Assembly: GCA_022865845.1 (NCBI GenBank)
Contig: JALHUC010000559.1
Span: 1 to 5,119 of the forward strand
Direction: 5' to 3'
Length of the DNA: 5,119 bases
Origin: a bacterium
GTDB taxonomy: Bacteria; BMS3Abin14
Positions 1 to 5,119 of this stretch are shown piece by piece; within the stretch, counting starts at the first letter, position 1; each line of letters starts with the position of its first letter. The notes beneath the pieces were generated by a model that was not told the origin of the DNA, searched no databases, and was given only the letters and a program-made list of their open reading frames with translations. Both the position numbers and the translations under genes were made by a program.

Positions 1-366
1 ATCCAGTCCGGGCTTGACAACGATAAGGTCAAGGAGTCGATCCTCGAAAATGAGGAACACTTGAGGAAGACGGCTACTGAGACCATCAAGCTTCTGTACA
101 TCATCACGGCTATCGGGGAAAAAGAGGAGATCGCCGCCAGTGAGGAAGAGATCTATGGCGTGGTGAAGGGGATGGCTTCCCGAATGGGCAAAAACGCCGA
201 TGAGCTGGTAGCGGAATACAGTAAAGAAGGGACCCTGAGCGAAGTCGGGTTCAATGTCGTCAGGGAAAAGGTTTTTGCTATGGTTCTGGACAACGCGACC
301 ATAAAGGAAGTGGGAGCGGAGACGGAGAAACCGGCCAAGGCGAAAAGTAAGAAGAAAGAAAAGTAG
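1..366 (+). CDS. tig: Trigger factor, C-terminal part (gene start lies outside the window)
   Basis: Trigger factor is a ribosome-bound chaperone and peptidyl-prolyl isomerase that shields nascent chains at the exit tunnel. The window opens inside the gene: frame 1 is open from base 1 and ends at TAG 364-366, giving 121 visible residues. They match the all-helical C-terminal chaperone domain: a segment containing ENEEHLRKTATETIKLLYII, then an SEEEI helix start, an MA-G--ADELVAEY segment and a closing VVREKVFAMVLDNATIKEV helix, in the order usual for the family. The ribosome-binding and isomerase domains would lie upstream and cannot be assessed. The last 13 or so residues are a lysine/alanine-rich tail (KPAKAKSKKKEK), common and poorly conserved in this family. 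The TTG at 61 is an internal codon, not the start. clpP follows after 111 bp, the classic tig-clpPX-lon neighbourhood. Identification is by recognised family pattern and by context. Confidence 0.93.
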   Translation: MQSGLDNDKVKESILENEEHLRKTATETIKLLYIITAIGEKEEIAASEEEIYGVVKGMASRMGKNADELVAEYSKEGTLSEVGFNVVREKVFAMVLDNATIKEVGAETEKPAKAKSKKKEK

Positions 367-380
367 ATAATTAAATTTGA

Positions 381-412
381 CACGGAGACACGGAGACGCG
401 GGGACACGGAGA
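381..412. repeat. Tandem array, four 8-bp units (CACGGAGA)
   Basis: Four directly adjacent units with exact 8-bp period: CACGGAGA at 381-388 and 389-396, the variant CGCGGGGA at 397-404, and CACGGAGA at 405-412. The array begins 14 bp after the tig stop codon and belongs to no reading frame with a known product. No partner arm for a stem is visible within the array. An exact TTGACA (377-382) overlaps its left edge but has no matching -10. It resembles low-complexity words that I recall from the intergenic regions of deltaproteobacterial-type genomes; its function is unknown. Confidence 0.85.
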
Positions 413-422
413 GGAATGACTC

Positions 423-454
423 AGTGCACTAGTGCACTGGTGCACATGTGCACT
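423..454. repeat. Tandem array of four 8-bp palindromic units (core GTGCAC)
   Basis: Four adjacent 8-bp units each contain the palindrome GTGCAC: AGTGCACT (423-430), AGTGCACT (431-438), GGTGCACA (439-446) and TGTGCACT (447-454). The first two copies together form a perfect 16-bp palindrome, so the RNA or a single DNA strand could fold in several alternative ways. The array lies 10 bp after the preceding CACGGAGA array and ends 23 bp before the clpP start codon, so it would sit in the clpP leader of any upstream transcript. It lacks a following T tract and is not a convincing intrinsic terminator. Confidence 0.88.
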
Positions 455-467
455 TTGAAACTTATGT

Positions 468-471
468 GGAG
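468..471 (+). promoter_or_regulatory. Ribosome binding site that decides the clpP start
   Basis: GGAG at 468-471 lies 6 nt before the ATG at 478. An in-frame GTG at 448 would add ten residues, but it falls inside the palindromic repeat array and has no Shine-Dalgarno-like sequence upstream. The ATG at 478 also yields an N-terminus ([10 protein letters not shown]) that aligns one residue ahead of mature E. coli ClpP. The 478 start is therefore preferred. Confidence 0.8.
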
Positions 472-477
472 AATATT

Positions 478-1077
478 ATGAATCTTATACCTATGGTAAT
501 AGAACAATCAGGACGCGGCGAACGAGCCTACGATATATATTCCCGGCTCCTCAAGGACAGGATCCTCTTCATGGGGACCGCGATCGATGACCAGGTATCC
601 AACCTGCTCATCGCCCAACTTCTCTATCTCGAGTCTGAAGGGCCTGAGAAAGATATCCACCTGTATATAAACAGTCCGGGTGGTTCTGTATCGGCTGGCC
701 TTGCGATATACGATACCCTGCGTTACATTAAACCCGAAATCGAGACAATCTGCATCGGGCAGGCTGCCAGTATGGCGGCGCTGATACTCTCGGCGGGAAC
801 AAAGGGCAAGCGGTTGGCCCTCCCCCACTCGAGGATAATGATCCATCAGCCCATGGGCGGATTCTCGGGACAGGCCTCGGATATTGATATCCACGCGAAG
901 GAAATCTTGAGGCTCAAAGAGGAACTTAACAGGATCCTGTCCGATAACACTGGTCAGCCCATGGACAGGATCGAGAACGATACCGACCGGGATTTCTTCA
1001 TGTCCGGTGAGCAGGCCGTTGAATACGGTATTGTGGACAGAATTATTTCCACCAGGCTCACCGAAAATAAGGAATAA
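478..1077 (+). CDS. clpP: ATP-dependent Clp protease proteolytic subunit ClpP
   Basis: ClpP is the serine peptidase that forms the double-heptamer degradation chamber; it cuts proteins unfolded and delivered by ClpX (or ClpA/ClpC) in the cytoplasm. The product has 199 residues from the ATG at 478, a normal length. The catalytic triad is intact: Ser98 in GQAASMAA, His123 in RIMIHQP and Asp172 in DTDRDFF, each one position beyond the E. coli mature numbering (97, 122, 171). The glycine-rich oxyanion region [12 protein letters not shown] (residues 63-74) and the handle-helix segment around residues 134-156 are present. The N-terminus NLIPMVIEQ corresponds to the mature axial-loop region, so there is practically no propeptide. 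The gene ends in TAA at 1075-1077, only 16 bp before clpX, consistent with cotranscription and translational coupling. No convincing promoter is visible directly upstream; transcription may come from tig or farther away. Confidence 0.98.
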   Translation: MNLIPMVIEQSGRGERAYDIYSRLLKDRILFMGTAIDDQVSNLLIAQLLYLESEGPEKDIHLYINSPGGSVSAGLAIYDTLRYIKPEIETICIGQAASMAALILSAGTKGKRLALPHSRIMIHQPMGGFSGQASDIDIHAKEILRLKEELNRILSDNTGQPMDRIENDTDRDFFMSGEQAVEYGIVDRIISTRLTENKE

Positions 1078-1093
1078 CCAACAGGGAGACCAG

Positions 1094-2290
1094 ATGAGCG
1101 ATACCAGAAATAAAGATGCCGGAATCCTGAGGTGCTCCTTCTGTGGCAAGACGCAGGACGAGGTTCGCAAACTCATTGCGGGCCCTACAGTCTATATCTG
1201 TAATGAGTGTGTTGATCTGTGTACTGACATTATCGCTGAGGAGTGGGACCGGGAGGAGAGCGAACGTATTTCCAGCGGCCTTCTCAAACCGGACCAGTTA
1301 AAGGCCGCTTTAGACGAATACGTCATCGGACAGGAACGGGCCAAAAAAGTCCTCGCTGTGGCTGTGTACAATCACTACAAAAGGATCGAGTCGACCCAGG
1401 AGGATGTGGAACTCCAAAAGAGTAATGTTTTCCTCATCGGACCCACAGGGACAGGCAAGACTCTCCTGGCACAGACGCTGGCGCGTATTATCAACGTCCC
1501 CTTTGCCATAGTGGATGCCACTACACTCACCGAGGCAGGATACGTCGGCGAGGATGTGGAGAACATCATTTTGCGGTTGCTCCAGAACGCCGATTACGAT
1601 GTTGCCCGGGCCGAGAAAGGGATCGTATACATCGATGAGATCGACAAGATTGCCCGCAAGAGTGACAATCCATCCATCACCAGGGACGTTTCCGGTGAGG
1701 GTGTCCAACAGGCTCTCCTGAAGGTCATCGAGGGAACCATCGCCAACGTTCCGCCCCAGGGCGGACGTAAGCACCCCCAGCAGGAGTTCATCGCCGTTGA
1801 CACTAATGATATCCTGTTTATCTGCGGCGGAGCGTTCGTCGGGCTGGACGATGTCATCGGGCAGAGAGTCGGGGCGAAGAACCTTGGTTTTGGCGCCGAG
1901 ATTAAATCGGAAAAGGAAAAGAACATCGGGGAGATCCTGGGAAAGATGCAGCCGGAAGACCTGATCAAATACGGTATGATCCCGGAGTTTGTTGGGCGGG
2001 TACCGGTGGTGGCGACTCTCCACGACCTTGACAAGGACGCCCTTGTCAAGATCCTTACGCAACCGAAAAATGCACTGGTCAAGCAGTACCAGAAATTCTT
2101 CGAGTTCGAGGACACGAACCTGAAGTTCACCGATGGCGCCCTGGACTCCGTATCCATTGAAGCGATCAAACGAAAGTCCGGCGCACGCGGACTTCGGGCC
2201 ATCCTCGAAGAGGTCATGCTCGATATTATGTACGATCTGCCCTCCCAGCCTAACGTCAGGGAGTGCATCATTAACGAAGAAGTCGTTTAA
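1094..2290 (+). CDS. clpX: ATP-dependent protease ATP-binding subunit ClpX, apparently cut short at the C-terminus
   Basis: ClpX is the hexameric AAA+ unfoldase that recognises degradation tags and threads substrates into ClpP. The start is ATG 1094, with AGGGAG (1083-1088) 5 nt upstream; the longer open frame from 1007 only overlaps clpP. Visible elements in the 398-residue product: zinc-binding domain with Cys14, Cys17, Cys36 and Cys39; Walker A GPTGTGKT (116-123); pore-1 loop GYVGED (149-154); Walker B VYIDE (178-182); RKH pore-entry motif (225-227); LGF (264-266) in place of the IGF loop that docks on ClpP; arginine finger in EFVGRVP (Arg302); and sensor 2 in SGARGLR (Arg365). All functional motifs are intact. 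The oddity is the end: the protein stops at NEEVV, about 28 codons earlier than expected, and the same frame beyond the TAA still encodes a ClpX-like tail (see next entry). As written it would lack the last strand of the small AAA+ domain. It could be a real truncation or a base error. Confidence 0.96.
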   Translation: MSDTRNKDAGILRCSFCGKTQDEVRKLIAGPTVYICNECVDLCTDIIAEEWDREESERISSGLLKPDQLKAALDEYVIGQERAKKVLAVAVYNHYKRIESTQEDVELQKSNVFLIGPTGTGKTLLAQTLARIINVPFAIVDATTLTEAGYVGEDVENIILRLLQNADYDVARAEKGIVYIDEIDKIARKSDNPSITRDVSGEGVQQALLKVIEGTIANVPPQGGRKHPQQEFIAVDTNDILFICGGAFVGLDDVIGQRVGAKNLGFGAEIKSEKEKNIGEILGKMQPEDLIKYGMIPEFVGRVPVVATLHDLDKDALVKILTQPKNALVKQYQKFFEFEDTNLKFTDGALDSVSIEAIKRKSGARGLRAILEEVMLDIMYDLPSQPNVRECIINEEVV

Positions 2291-2374
2291 CATAGGACAG
2301 ATCCTATCCTGCTTTACGAGTCGGGTGATAGTGAGGGAGAAGGGGAGAAGGAGAAGGAGAAAAAAGTCTCCTGA
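2291..2374 (+). other. Severed in-frame 3' end of clpX beyond the TAA
   Basis: Reading on in the clpX frame after TAA 2288-2290 gives HRTDPILLYESGD, then an acidic/lysine-rich tail EGEGEKEKEKKVS, and a TGA at 2372-2374. As I recall the E. coli ClpX end (ESVIDGQSKPLLIYGKP), NEEVV-stop-HRTDPILLYES aligns to it without any gap: the stop falls on the Asp position and the P-x-L-x-Y strand is matched by PILLY. With this segment the product would be about 426 codons, against 424 residues in E. coli. The segment thus looks like recently coding sequence separated by a single nonsense change. Suppression of the stop or a base-calling error are alternatives. TAA ends clpP here in ordinary fashion, so code reassignment is unlikely. 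Confidence 0.75.
2333..2366. repeat. Polypurine tract, roughly 6-bp repeat (GAGAAG)
   Basis: An uninterrupted run of 34 purines on the + strand that can be read as five 6-bp units: GAGGGA, GAAGGG, GAGAAG, GAGAAG, GAGAAA, plus four trailing purines. In the clpX frame it encodes the alternating Glu/Gly and Glu/Lys tail. It contains several Shine-Dalgarno-like GGAG words without nearby start codons. It may simply be a slippage-prone coding tail of clpX. Confidence 0.75.
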
Positions 2375-2417
2375 GTACCAGGGTCCTTCGGATGCCCGTA
2401 CACGTCAAAAATAGTTT

Positions 2418-2448
2418 CCTGCCGCCCGGACTTGAATGACCGGGCAGG
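2418..2448 (+). promoter_or_regulatory. Bulged GC-rich hairpin in the lon leader
   Basis: CCTG (2418-2421) and CCCGG (2425-2429), separated by a 3-nt bulge CCG, can pair with CCGGG (2440-2444) and CAGG (2445-2448), giving nine base pairs, eight of them G-C, around a 10-nt loop. It ends 5 nt before the lon ribosome binding site (GGAG 2454-2457). No T tract follows, so it is not a standard intrinsic terminator on this strand. It could protect the mRNA end, attenuate read-through from clpX, or modulate access to the lon start. The pairing is seen; the role is inferred. Confidence 0.45.
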
Positions 2449-2468
2449 CGATCGGAGTGTGATAAATC

Positions 2469-4898
2469 ATGTCAGAAGGCAATGATAATATTTTAACCAC
2501 GGAGTCCCTGCCGGTTCTGCCGCTGAGGGATATCGTCGTGTTCCCACATATGATAGTACCTCTATTCGTGGGCCGGGATAAATCCATCCGGGCTCTGGAA
2601 GAGGCCATGGCGGCGGACAAGAACATTCTTCTGGTTGCCCAGAAAGATGCTCAGATCGATGATCCTGAGCCGGATGAGATCAACGCTGTTGGTACCCATT
2701 CCACGATCCTGCAGATGCTGCGGCTGCCTGATGGAACCGTTAAAGTTCTCGTCGAAGGGCAGAAAAGGGTGCGGCTTGCACAGTACACCATTATGGATGA
2801 CTACCTATCCGCCGCCTACGAGGACATTGATAGTCCCATTCCCCTTTCTGCCGAGCTGGAAGCCATGATGCGCAGCATTATCGACCGGCTGGAAAGATAT
2901 GCCAAACTCAACAAGAAGGTTCCACAAGAGGTTCTGGCCACCGTTTCCACTATCAACGAGCCTGGGAAATTCGCCGACACAGTGGCGGCACACCTCATCA
3001 TCAAAATGGAGGACAAGCAGGATATCCTCGAAACCATCGAAGTAGCTCCGAGACTTGAGACGGTCCTCCAGATATTGGAATCGGAGATAGAGATCCTCCA
3101 GATCGAGCGAAAGATTCGAAGCAGGGTTAAACGCCAGATGGAGAGGACGCAGAAGGAGTATTACCTTAACGAACAGATGCGGGCCATCCAGAAAGAGCTC
3201 GGGGAGAAGGACGAGACCAAGGCCGAGCTGCAGGAACTGGAAGAGACGATCAAGAAGGTCGGGATGCCTGAGGATGTTCACGAGAAGGCAATGAAAGAGC
3301 TTCGCCGGCTCAAGATGATGGCTCCCATGGCTGCGGAGGCCACAGTTGTCCGCAATTACATAGATTGGCTGATATCAGTCCCCTGGGACAAATACACCGA
3401 AGACAAAAAGGACATCCTTGAGGCGGAAAAGATCCTGGATGAGGATCATTACGGACTCCAGAAAGTGAAGGAAAGGATTCTCGAATACCTCGCGGTTCAT
3501 CAGCTGGTGGGCCAGCTGAAGGGTCCCATACTGTGCTTCGTGGGCCCTCCCGGTGTTGGGAAGACGTCCCTCGCCAAGTCAATTGCCAGGTCTATTGGCC
3601 GGAACTTCGTGCGGCTGTCTTTAGGCGGAGTCCGTGACGAGGCCGAGATCCGCGGGCACAGGCGGACCTATATTGGAGCCCTTCCGGGCAGGATCCTTCA
3701 GTCCATGAAACGGGCTGAGAGCCTGAACCCTGTTTTCCTCCTGGACGAGGTTGACAAGATGAGCATGGACTTCAGAGGGGATCCCTCTTCGGCACTGCTC
3801 GAGGTCCTCGACCCGGAGCAGAACGGGGCCTTCTCCGACCATTACCTCGAGGTGGATTACGACCTCTCCAAGGTGATGTTCATCACAACTGCCAACTCAC
3901 TGGATCCCATCCCGGCGCCCCTGAGGGACCGCATGGAGATCATCCGGATAGCCGGCTACACTGAGCCTGACAAGCTCAACATTGCCAAGAGTTTCCTTGT
4001 GGAAAAACAGATGGCGGTCAACGGTCTTACCGAGGGCAACGTCAGTTTCACCGATAAAGGGATCCTGGAGATCATCCGCGGATACACGCGGGAGAGCGGT
4101 GTCAGAAGCCTTGAGAGAGAACTGGCATCCGTATGCCGTAAGGTGGCTCGTGAAGTTGTCAAGGGAAAGGAAAAATACAAGCGAATAACAATATCCCCCA
4201 AAGTGGTGGGAGAGTTCCTGGGTGTCCCCAAGTTCAAGCACGGGATTATCGAGGAGAAGGACCGGATTGGCCTGACAACCGGCCTTGCCTGGACCGAGGT
4301 TGGAGGAGAGATTCTTCAGACTGAAGTGACCATACTGGAGGGTAAGGGGAACCTGATCCTCACCGGTAAGCTGGGGGAGGTCATGCAGGAATCGGCTCGG
4401 GCAGCTCTCAGTTATGTCAGGTCCAGGGCGGAAGAACTTGGTTTGCCACGGGATTTCTACCAGAAGGTGGATATTCACATTCACGTGCCTGAGGGAGCGA
4501 TTCCCAAAGACGGCCCGTCCGCCGGTATCACTCTAGCCACATCCCTGGCTTCGGCTCTGACGGGAAGGCCGGTCAGACACGATATTGCCATGACGGGTGA
4601 GATTACCTTGAGAGGCCGGGTACTTAAGATAGGCGGGCTCAAGGAGAAGCTTCTGGCAGCCAACCGCGGCGGAGTCTCCCATGTGATCATTCCCATGGAG
4701 AACGAGATGGACATAAAGGAGGTTCCCAAGGAGATTCTTAAGGGACTCAGCATCCATCCGGTGGAGAACGTCGATGAAGTGCTTGCCATGGCTCTGTGTG
4801 AGGCTAGGGAAGAGCAGCCGATCCCCGCGCTGCGGCCTCTTGAAACCGATTCTACCGGCGCCGTTACGACAAAGGTGGATCCTGTTCAAACGCATTGA
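2469..4898 (+). CDS. lon: ATP-dependent endopeptidase Lon (LonA type)
   Basis: Lon is a homohexameric cytoplasmic AAA+ protease that degrades misfolded and short-lived regulatory proteins using a Ser-Lys dyad. The product has 809 residues; E. coli Lon has 784. Domains in order: N-terminal substrate-binding domain beginning [13 protein letters not shown] (about 14-200); coiled-coil-like region rich in Glu, Lys, Arg and Leu (about 205-265); AAA+ module with Walker A GPPGVGKT (359-366), pore-loop region [19 protein letters not shown] (386-404), Walker B FLLDEVDK (423-430), sensor 1 in TTANSLD (Asn476), arginine finger in PLRDRME (Arg488) and sensor 2 in SGVRSLER (Arg546); then the protease domain with Ser684 in PKDGPSAG and Lys727 in [10 protein letters not shown], 43 residues apart as in E. 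coli (679/722). All key residues are present. About 30 poorly conserved residues follow the protease domain. The start ATG 2469 has GGAG at 2454-2457, a rather long spacing of 11 nt. The gap to the clpX TAA is 178 bp, or 94 bp if the severed clpX tail is counted. No clear sigma70 or heat-shock promoter is seen. Confidence 0.98.
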   Translation: MSEGNDNILTTESLPVLPLRDIVVFPHMIVPLFVGRDKSIRALEEAMAADKNILLVAQKDAQIDDPEPDEINAVGTHSTILQMLRLPDGTVKVLVEGQKRVRLAQYTIMDDYLSAAYEDIDSPIPLSAELEAMMRSIIDRLERYAKLNKKVPQEVLATVSTINEPGKFADTVAAHLIIKMEDKQDILETIEVAPRLETVLQILESEIEILQIERKIRSRVKRQMERTQKEYYLNEQMRAIQKELGEKDETKAELQELEETIKKVGMPEDVHEKAMKELRRLKMMAPMAAEATVVRNYIDWLISVPWDKYTEDKKDILEAEKILDEDHYGLQKVKERILEYLAVHQLVGQLKGPILCFVGPPGVGKTSLAKSIARSIGRNFVRLSLGGVRDEAEIRGHRRTYIGALPGRILQSMKRAESLNPVFLLDEVDKMSMDFRGDPSSALLEVLDPEQNGAFSDHYLEVDYDLSKVMFITTANSLDPIPAPLRDRMEIIRIAGYTEPDKLNIAKSFLVEKQMAVNGLTEGNVSFTDKGILEIIRGYTRESGVRSLERELASVCRKVAREVVKGKEKYKRITISPKVVGEFLGVPKFKHGIIEEKDRIGLTTGLAWTEVGGEILQTEVTILEGKGNLILTGKLGEVMQESARAALSYVRSRAEELGLPRDFYQKVDIHIHVPEGAIPKDGPSAGITLATSLASALTGRPVRHDIAMTGEITLRGRVLKIGGLKEKLLAANRGGVSHVIIPMENEMDIKEVPKEILKGLSIHPVENVDEVLAMALCEAREEQPIPALRPLETDSTGAVTTKVDPVQTH

Positions 4899-4904
4899 CT
4901 TATT

Positions 4905-4932
4905 GTTCCAGGTTCCAAGTTTCAGGTTCCAG
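4905..4932. repeat. Tandem array, four 7-bp units (GTTCCAG)
   Basis: Four adjacent units with exact 7-bp period: GTTCCAG (4905-4911), GTTCCAA (4912-4918), GTTTCAG (4919-4925), GTTCCAG (4926-4932). It starts 6 bp after the lon stop codon. Its last unit contributes to a 6-bp stem, TCCAGG (4928-4933) with CCTGGA (4940-4945), across a CAAAAT loop; no T tract follows. Similar words recur, as I recall, between genes of deltaproteobacterial-type genomes. Confidence 0.85.
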
Positions 4933-4941
4933 GCAAAATCC

Positions 4942-4969
4942 TGGACACTGGACATTAGGCACCAGAAAC
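4942..4969. repeat. Tandem array, four degenerate 7-bp units (TGGACAC)
   Basis: Units with 7-bp period: TGGACAC (4942-4948), TGGACAT (4949-4955), TAGGCAC (4956-4962), CAGAAAC (4963-4969). The last two copies are increasingly diverged, so the fourth is weakly supported. The array lies 9 bp (GCAAAATCC) after the GTTCCAG array and is of the same total length. No gene or obvious regulatory site coincides with it. Confidence 0.65.
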
Positions 4970-4979
4970 TAAACAATAG

Positions 4980-5008
4980 TTGACAGCAGTACCCAAGAAG
5001 AATATAAG
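4980..5008 (+). promoter_or_regulatory. Sigma70-type promoter of tRNA-Val
   Basis: A perfect -35 box TTGACA (4980-4985), a 17-bp spacer and a near-consensus -10 box TATAAG (5003-5008, five of six) lie directly upstream of the tRNA. Transcription would begin near 5015, leaving a leader of about 5-6 nt before the mature tRNA end at 5021. This near-ideal arrangement means the tRNA does not depend on read-through from lon, and is the strongest promoter signal in the window. Confidence 0.85.
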
Positions 5009-5020
5009 TTATTCCCTGTC

Positions 5021-5096
5021 GGGCGGTTAGCTCAGTTGGGAGAGCATCGGCCTTACAAGCCGGGGGTCACAAGTTCAAGCCTTGTACCGCCCACCA
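5021..5096 (+). tRNA. tRNA-Val, anticodon UAC
   Basis: The 76-nt sequence folds as a complete cloverleaf. The acceptor stem GGGCGGT pairs perfectly with ACCGCCC (5086-5092). The D arm is GCTC-AGTTGGGA-GAGC. The anticodon stem TCGGC/GCCGG, with one T-G pair at its base, holds the loop CTTACAA, giving anticodon TAC and reading GUA valine codons with likely wobble to other GUN codons. A 5-nt variable loop follows, then the T arm ACAAG-TTCAAGC-CTTGT. The discriminator is A, and CCA is encoded at 5094-5096. There is no intron. A strong promoter lies immediately upstream; whether more tRNAs follow cannot be seen, as only 23 bases remain. Confidence 0.97.
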
Positions 5097-5119
5097 GTTC
5101 TCTGAAAACACGTTGAAGA

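Larger units (their letters stand above)
4901..4978. repeat. Short inverted repeat enclosing both 7-bp arrays
   Basis: TATTGTT (4901-4907) and AACAATA (4972-4978) are perfect reverse complements that bracket the two microrepeat arrays in a 78-bp segment. Allowing one bulged T, the pairing extends outward to nine pairs (4898-4907 with 4972-4980). It might be the base of a structured lon 3' end or the edge of a small repeat element, but a match of this length can also arise by chance. No flanking target duplication is visible. Confidence 0.35.

Noticed and set aside
377..382. TTGACA upstream of clpP as a promoter -35 box
   Set aside because: The expected -10 position about 17 bp downstream falls in the G-rich CACGGAGA array, with nothing resembling TATAAT.
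381..454. CRISPR array
   Set aside because: The units are 8 bp and directly adjacent without unique spacers, so this is simple tandem repetition.
448..477. Extended ClpP start at GTG 448, giving a ten-residue leader resembling a propeptide
   Set aside because: The GTG lies in the palindromic repeat with no ribosome binding site, whereas ATG 478 has GGAG at 6 nt and yields the conserved N-terminus.
508..1176. 222-codon minus-strand open frame opposite clpP
   Set aside because: It is antisense to an intact clpP and the clpX start, with no family resemblance.
2288..2290. Stop codon reassignment (TAA read as sense)
   Set aside because: TAA ends clpP at its expected conserved position, TAG ends tig and TGA ends lon, so all three codons act as normal stops here.
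1310..2293. 327-codon open frame on the minus strand opposite clpX
   Set aside because: It lies entirely over a well-conserved gene, shows no recognisable motif, and is what the codon bias of clpX would produce on the opposite strand.
2418..2448. Intrinsic terminator between clpX and lon
   Set aside because: The stem is GC-rich but is followed by CGATCGGAG rather than a T tract. On the opposite strand a weak T-rich stretch follows, but there is no minus-strand gene to terminate.
2431..2466. Heat-shock (sigma32-type) promoter for lon, based on CTTGAA at 2431-2436
   Set aside because: No CCCCAT-like -10 element at 13-17 bp; the CTTGAA sits in a hairpin loop. The GATAAA at 2461-2466 is too close to the ATG to serve a leadered transcript.

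Overview
This window is a housekeeping protein quality-control locus in the order trigger factor (tig, 3' part only), clpP, clpX, lon, all on the + strand, followed by a tRNA-Val gene with its own promoter. The tig-clpP-clpX-lon order is well known from Proteobacteria, including deltaproteobacterial lineages. The protein sequences, a G+C content a little above half by eye, the genomically encoded CCA on the tRNA and the low-complexity tandem words between genes suggest a Gram-negative bacterium of the Desulfobacterota (old Deltaproteobacteria) type or a relative. That placement is an inference; no search could be run.

Layout: 1-366 encodes the last 121 residues of trigger factor. The 111-bp gap to clpP holds two exact-period arrays, each four copies of an 8-bp unit. 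clpP runs from 478 to 1077 and has an intact Ser-His-Asp triad. clpX starts 16 bp later and is closed by a TAA at 2288-2290. The next 28 codons in the same frame still read like the conserved end of ClpX, so the gene looks prematurely stopped. A bulged hairpin precedes lon (2469-4898), which is full length with all ATPase and protease residues. Behind lon lie two arrays of four 7-bp units, then a strong sigma70-type promoter and tRNA-Val(UAC) at 5021-5096. The last 23 bases show nothing recognisable.

The genes work together in the cytoplasm. Trigger factor folds nascent chains at the ribosome exit tunnel, ClpX unfolds tagged or native substrates and feeds them to the ClpP chamber, and Lon degrades misfolded and regulatory proteins.

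I found no new multi-gene system. The observations most worth checking are the in-frame stop that removes the ClpX C-terminal strand, and the matching design of the tig-clpP and lon-tRNA spacers: each carries two unrelated four-copy microrepeat arrays about 10 bp apart.
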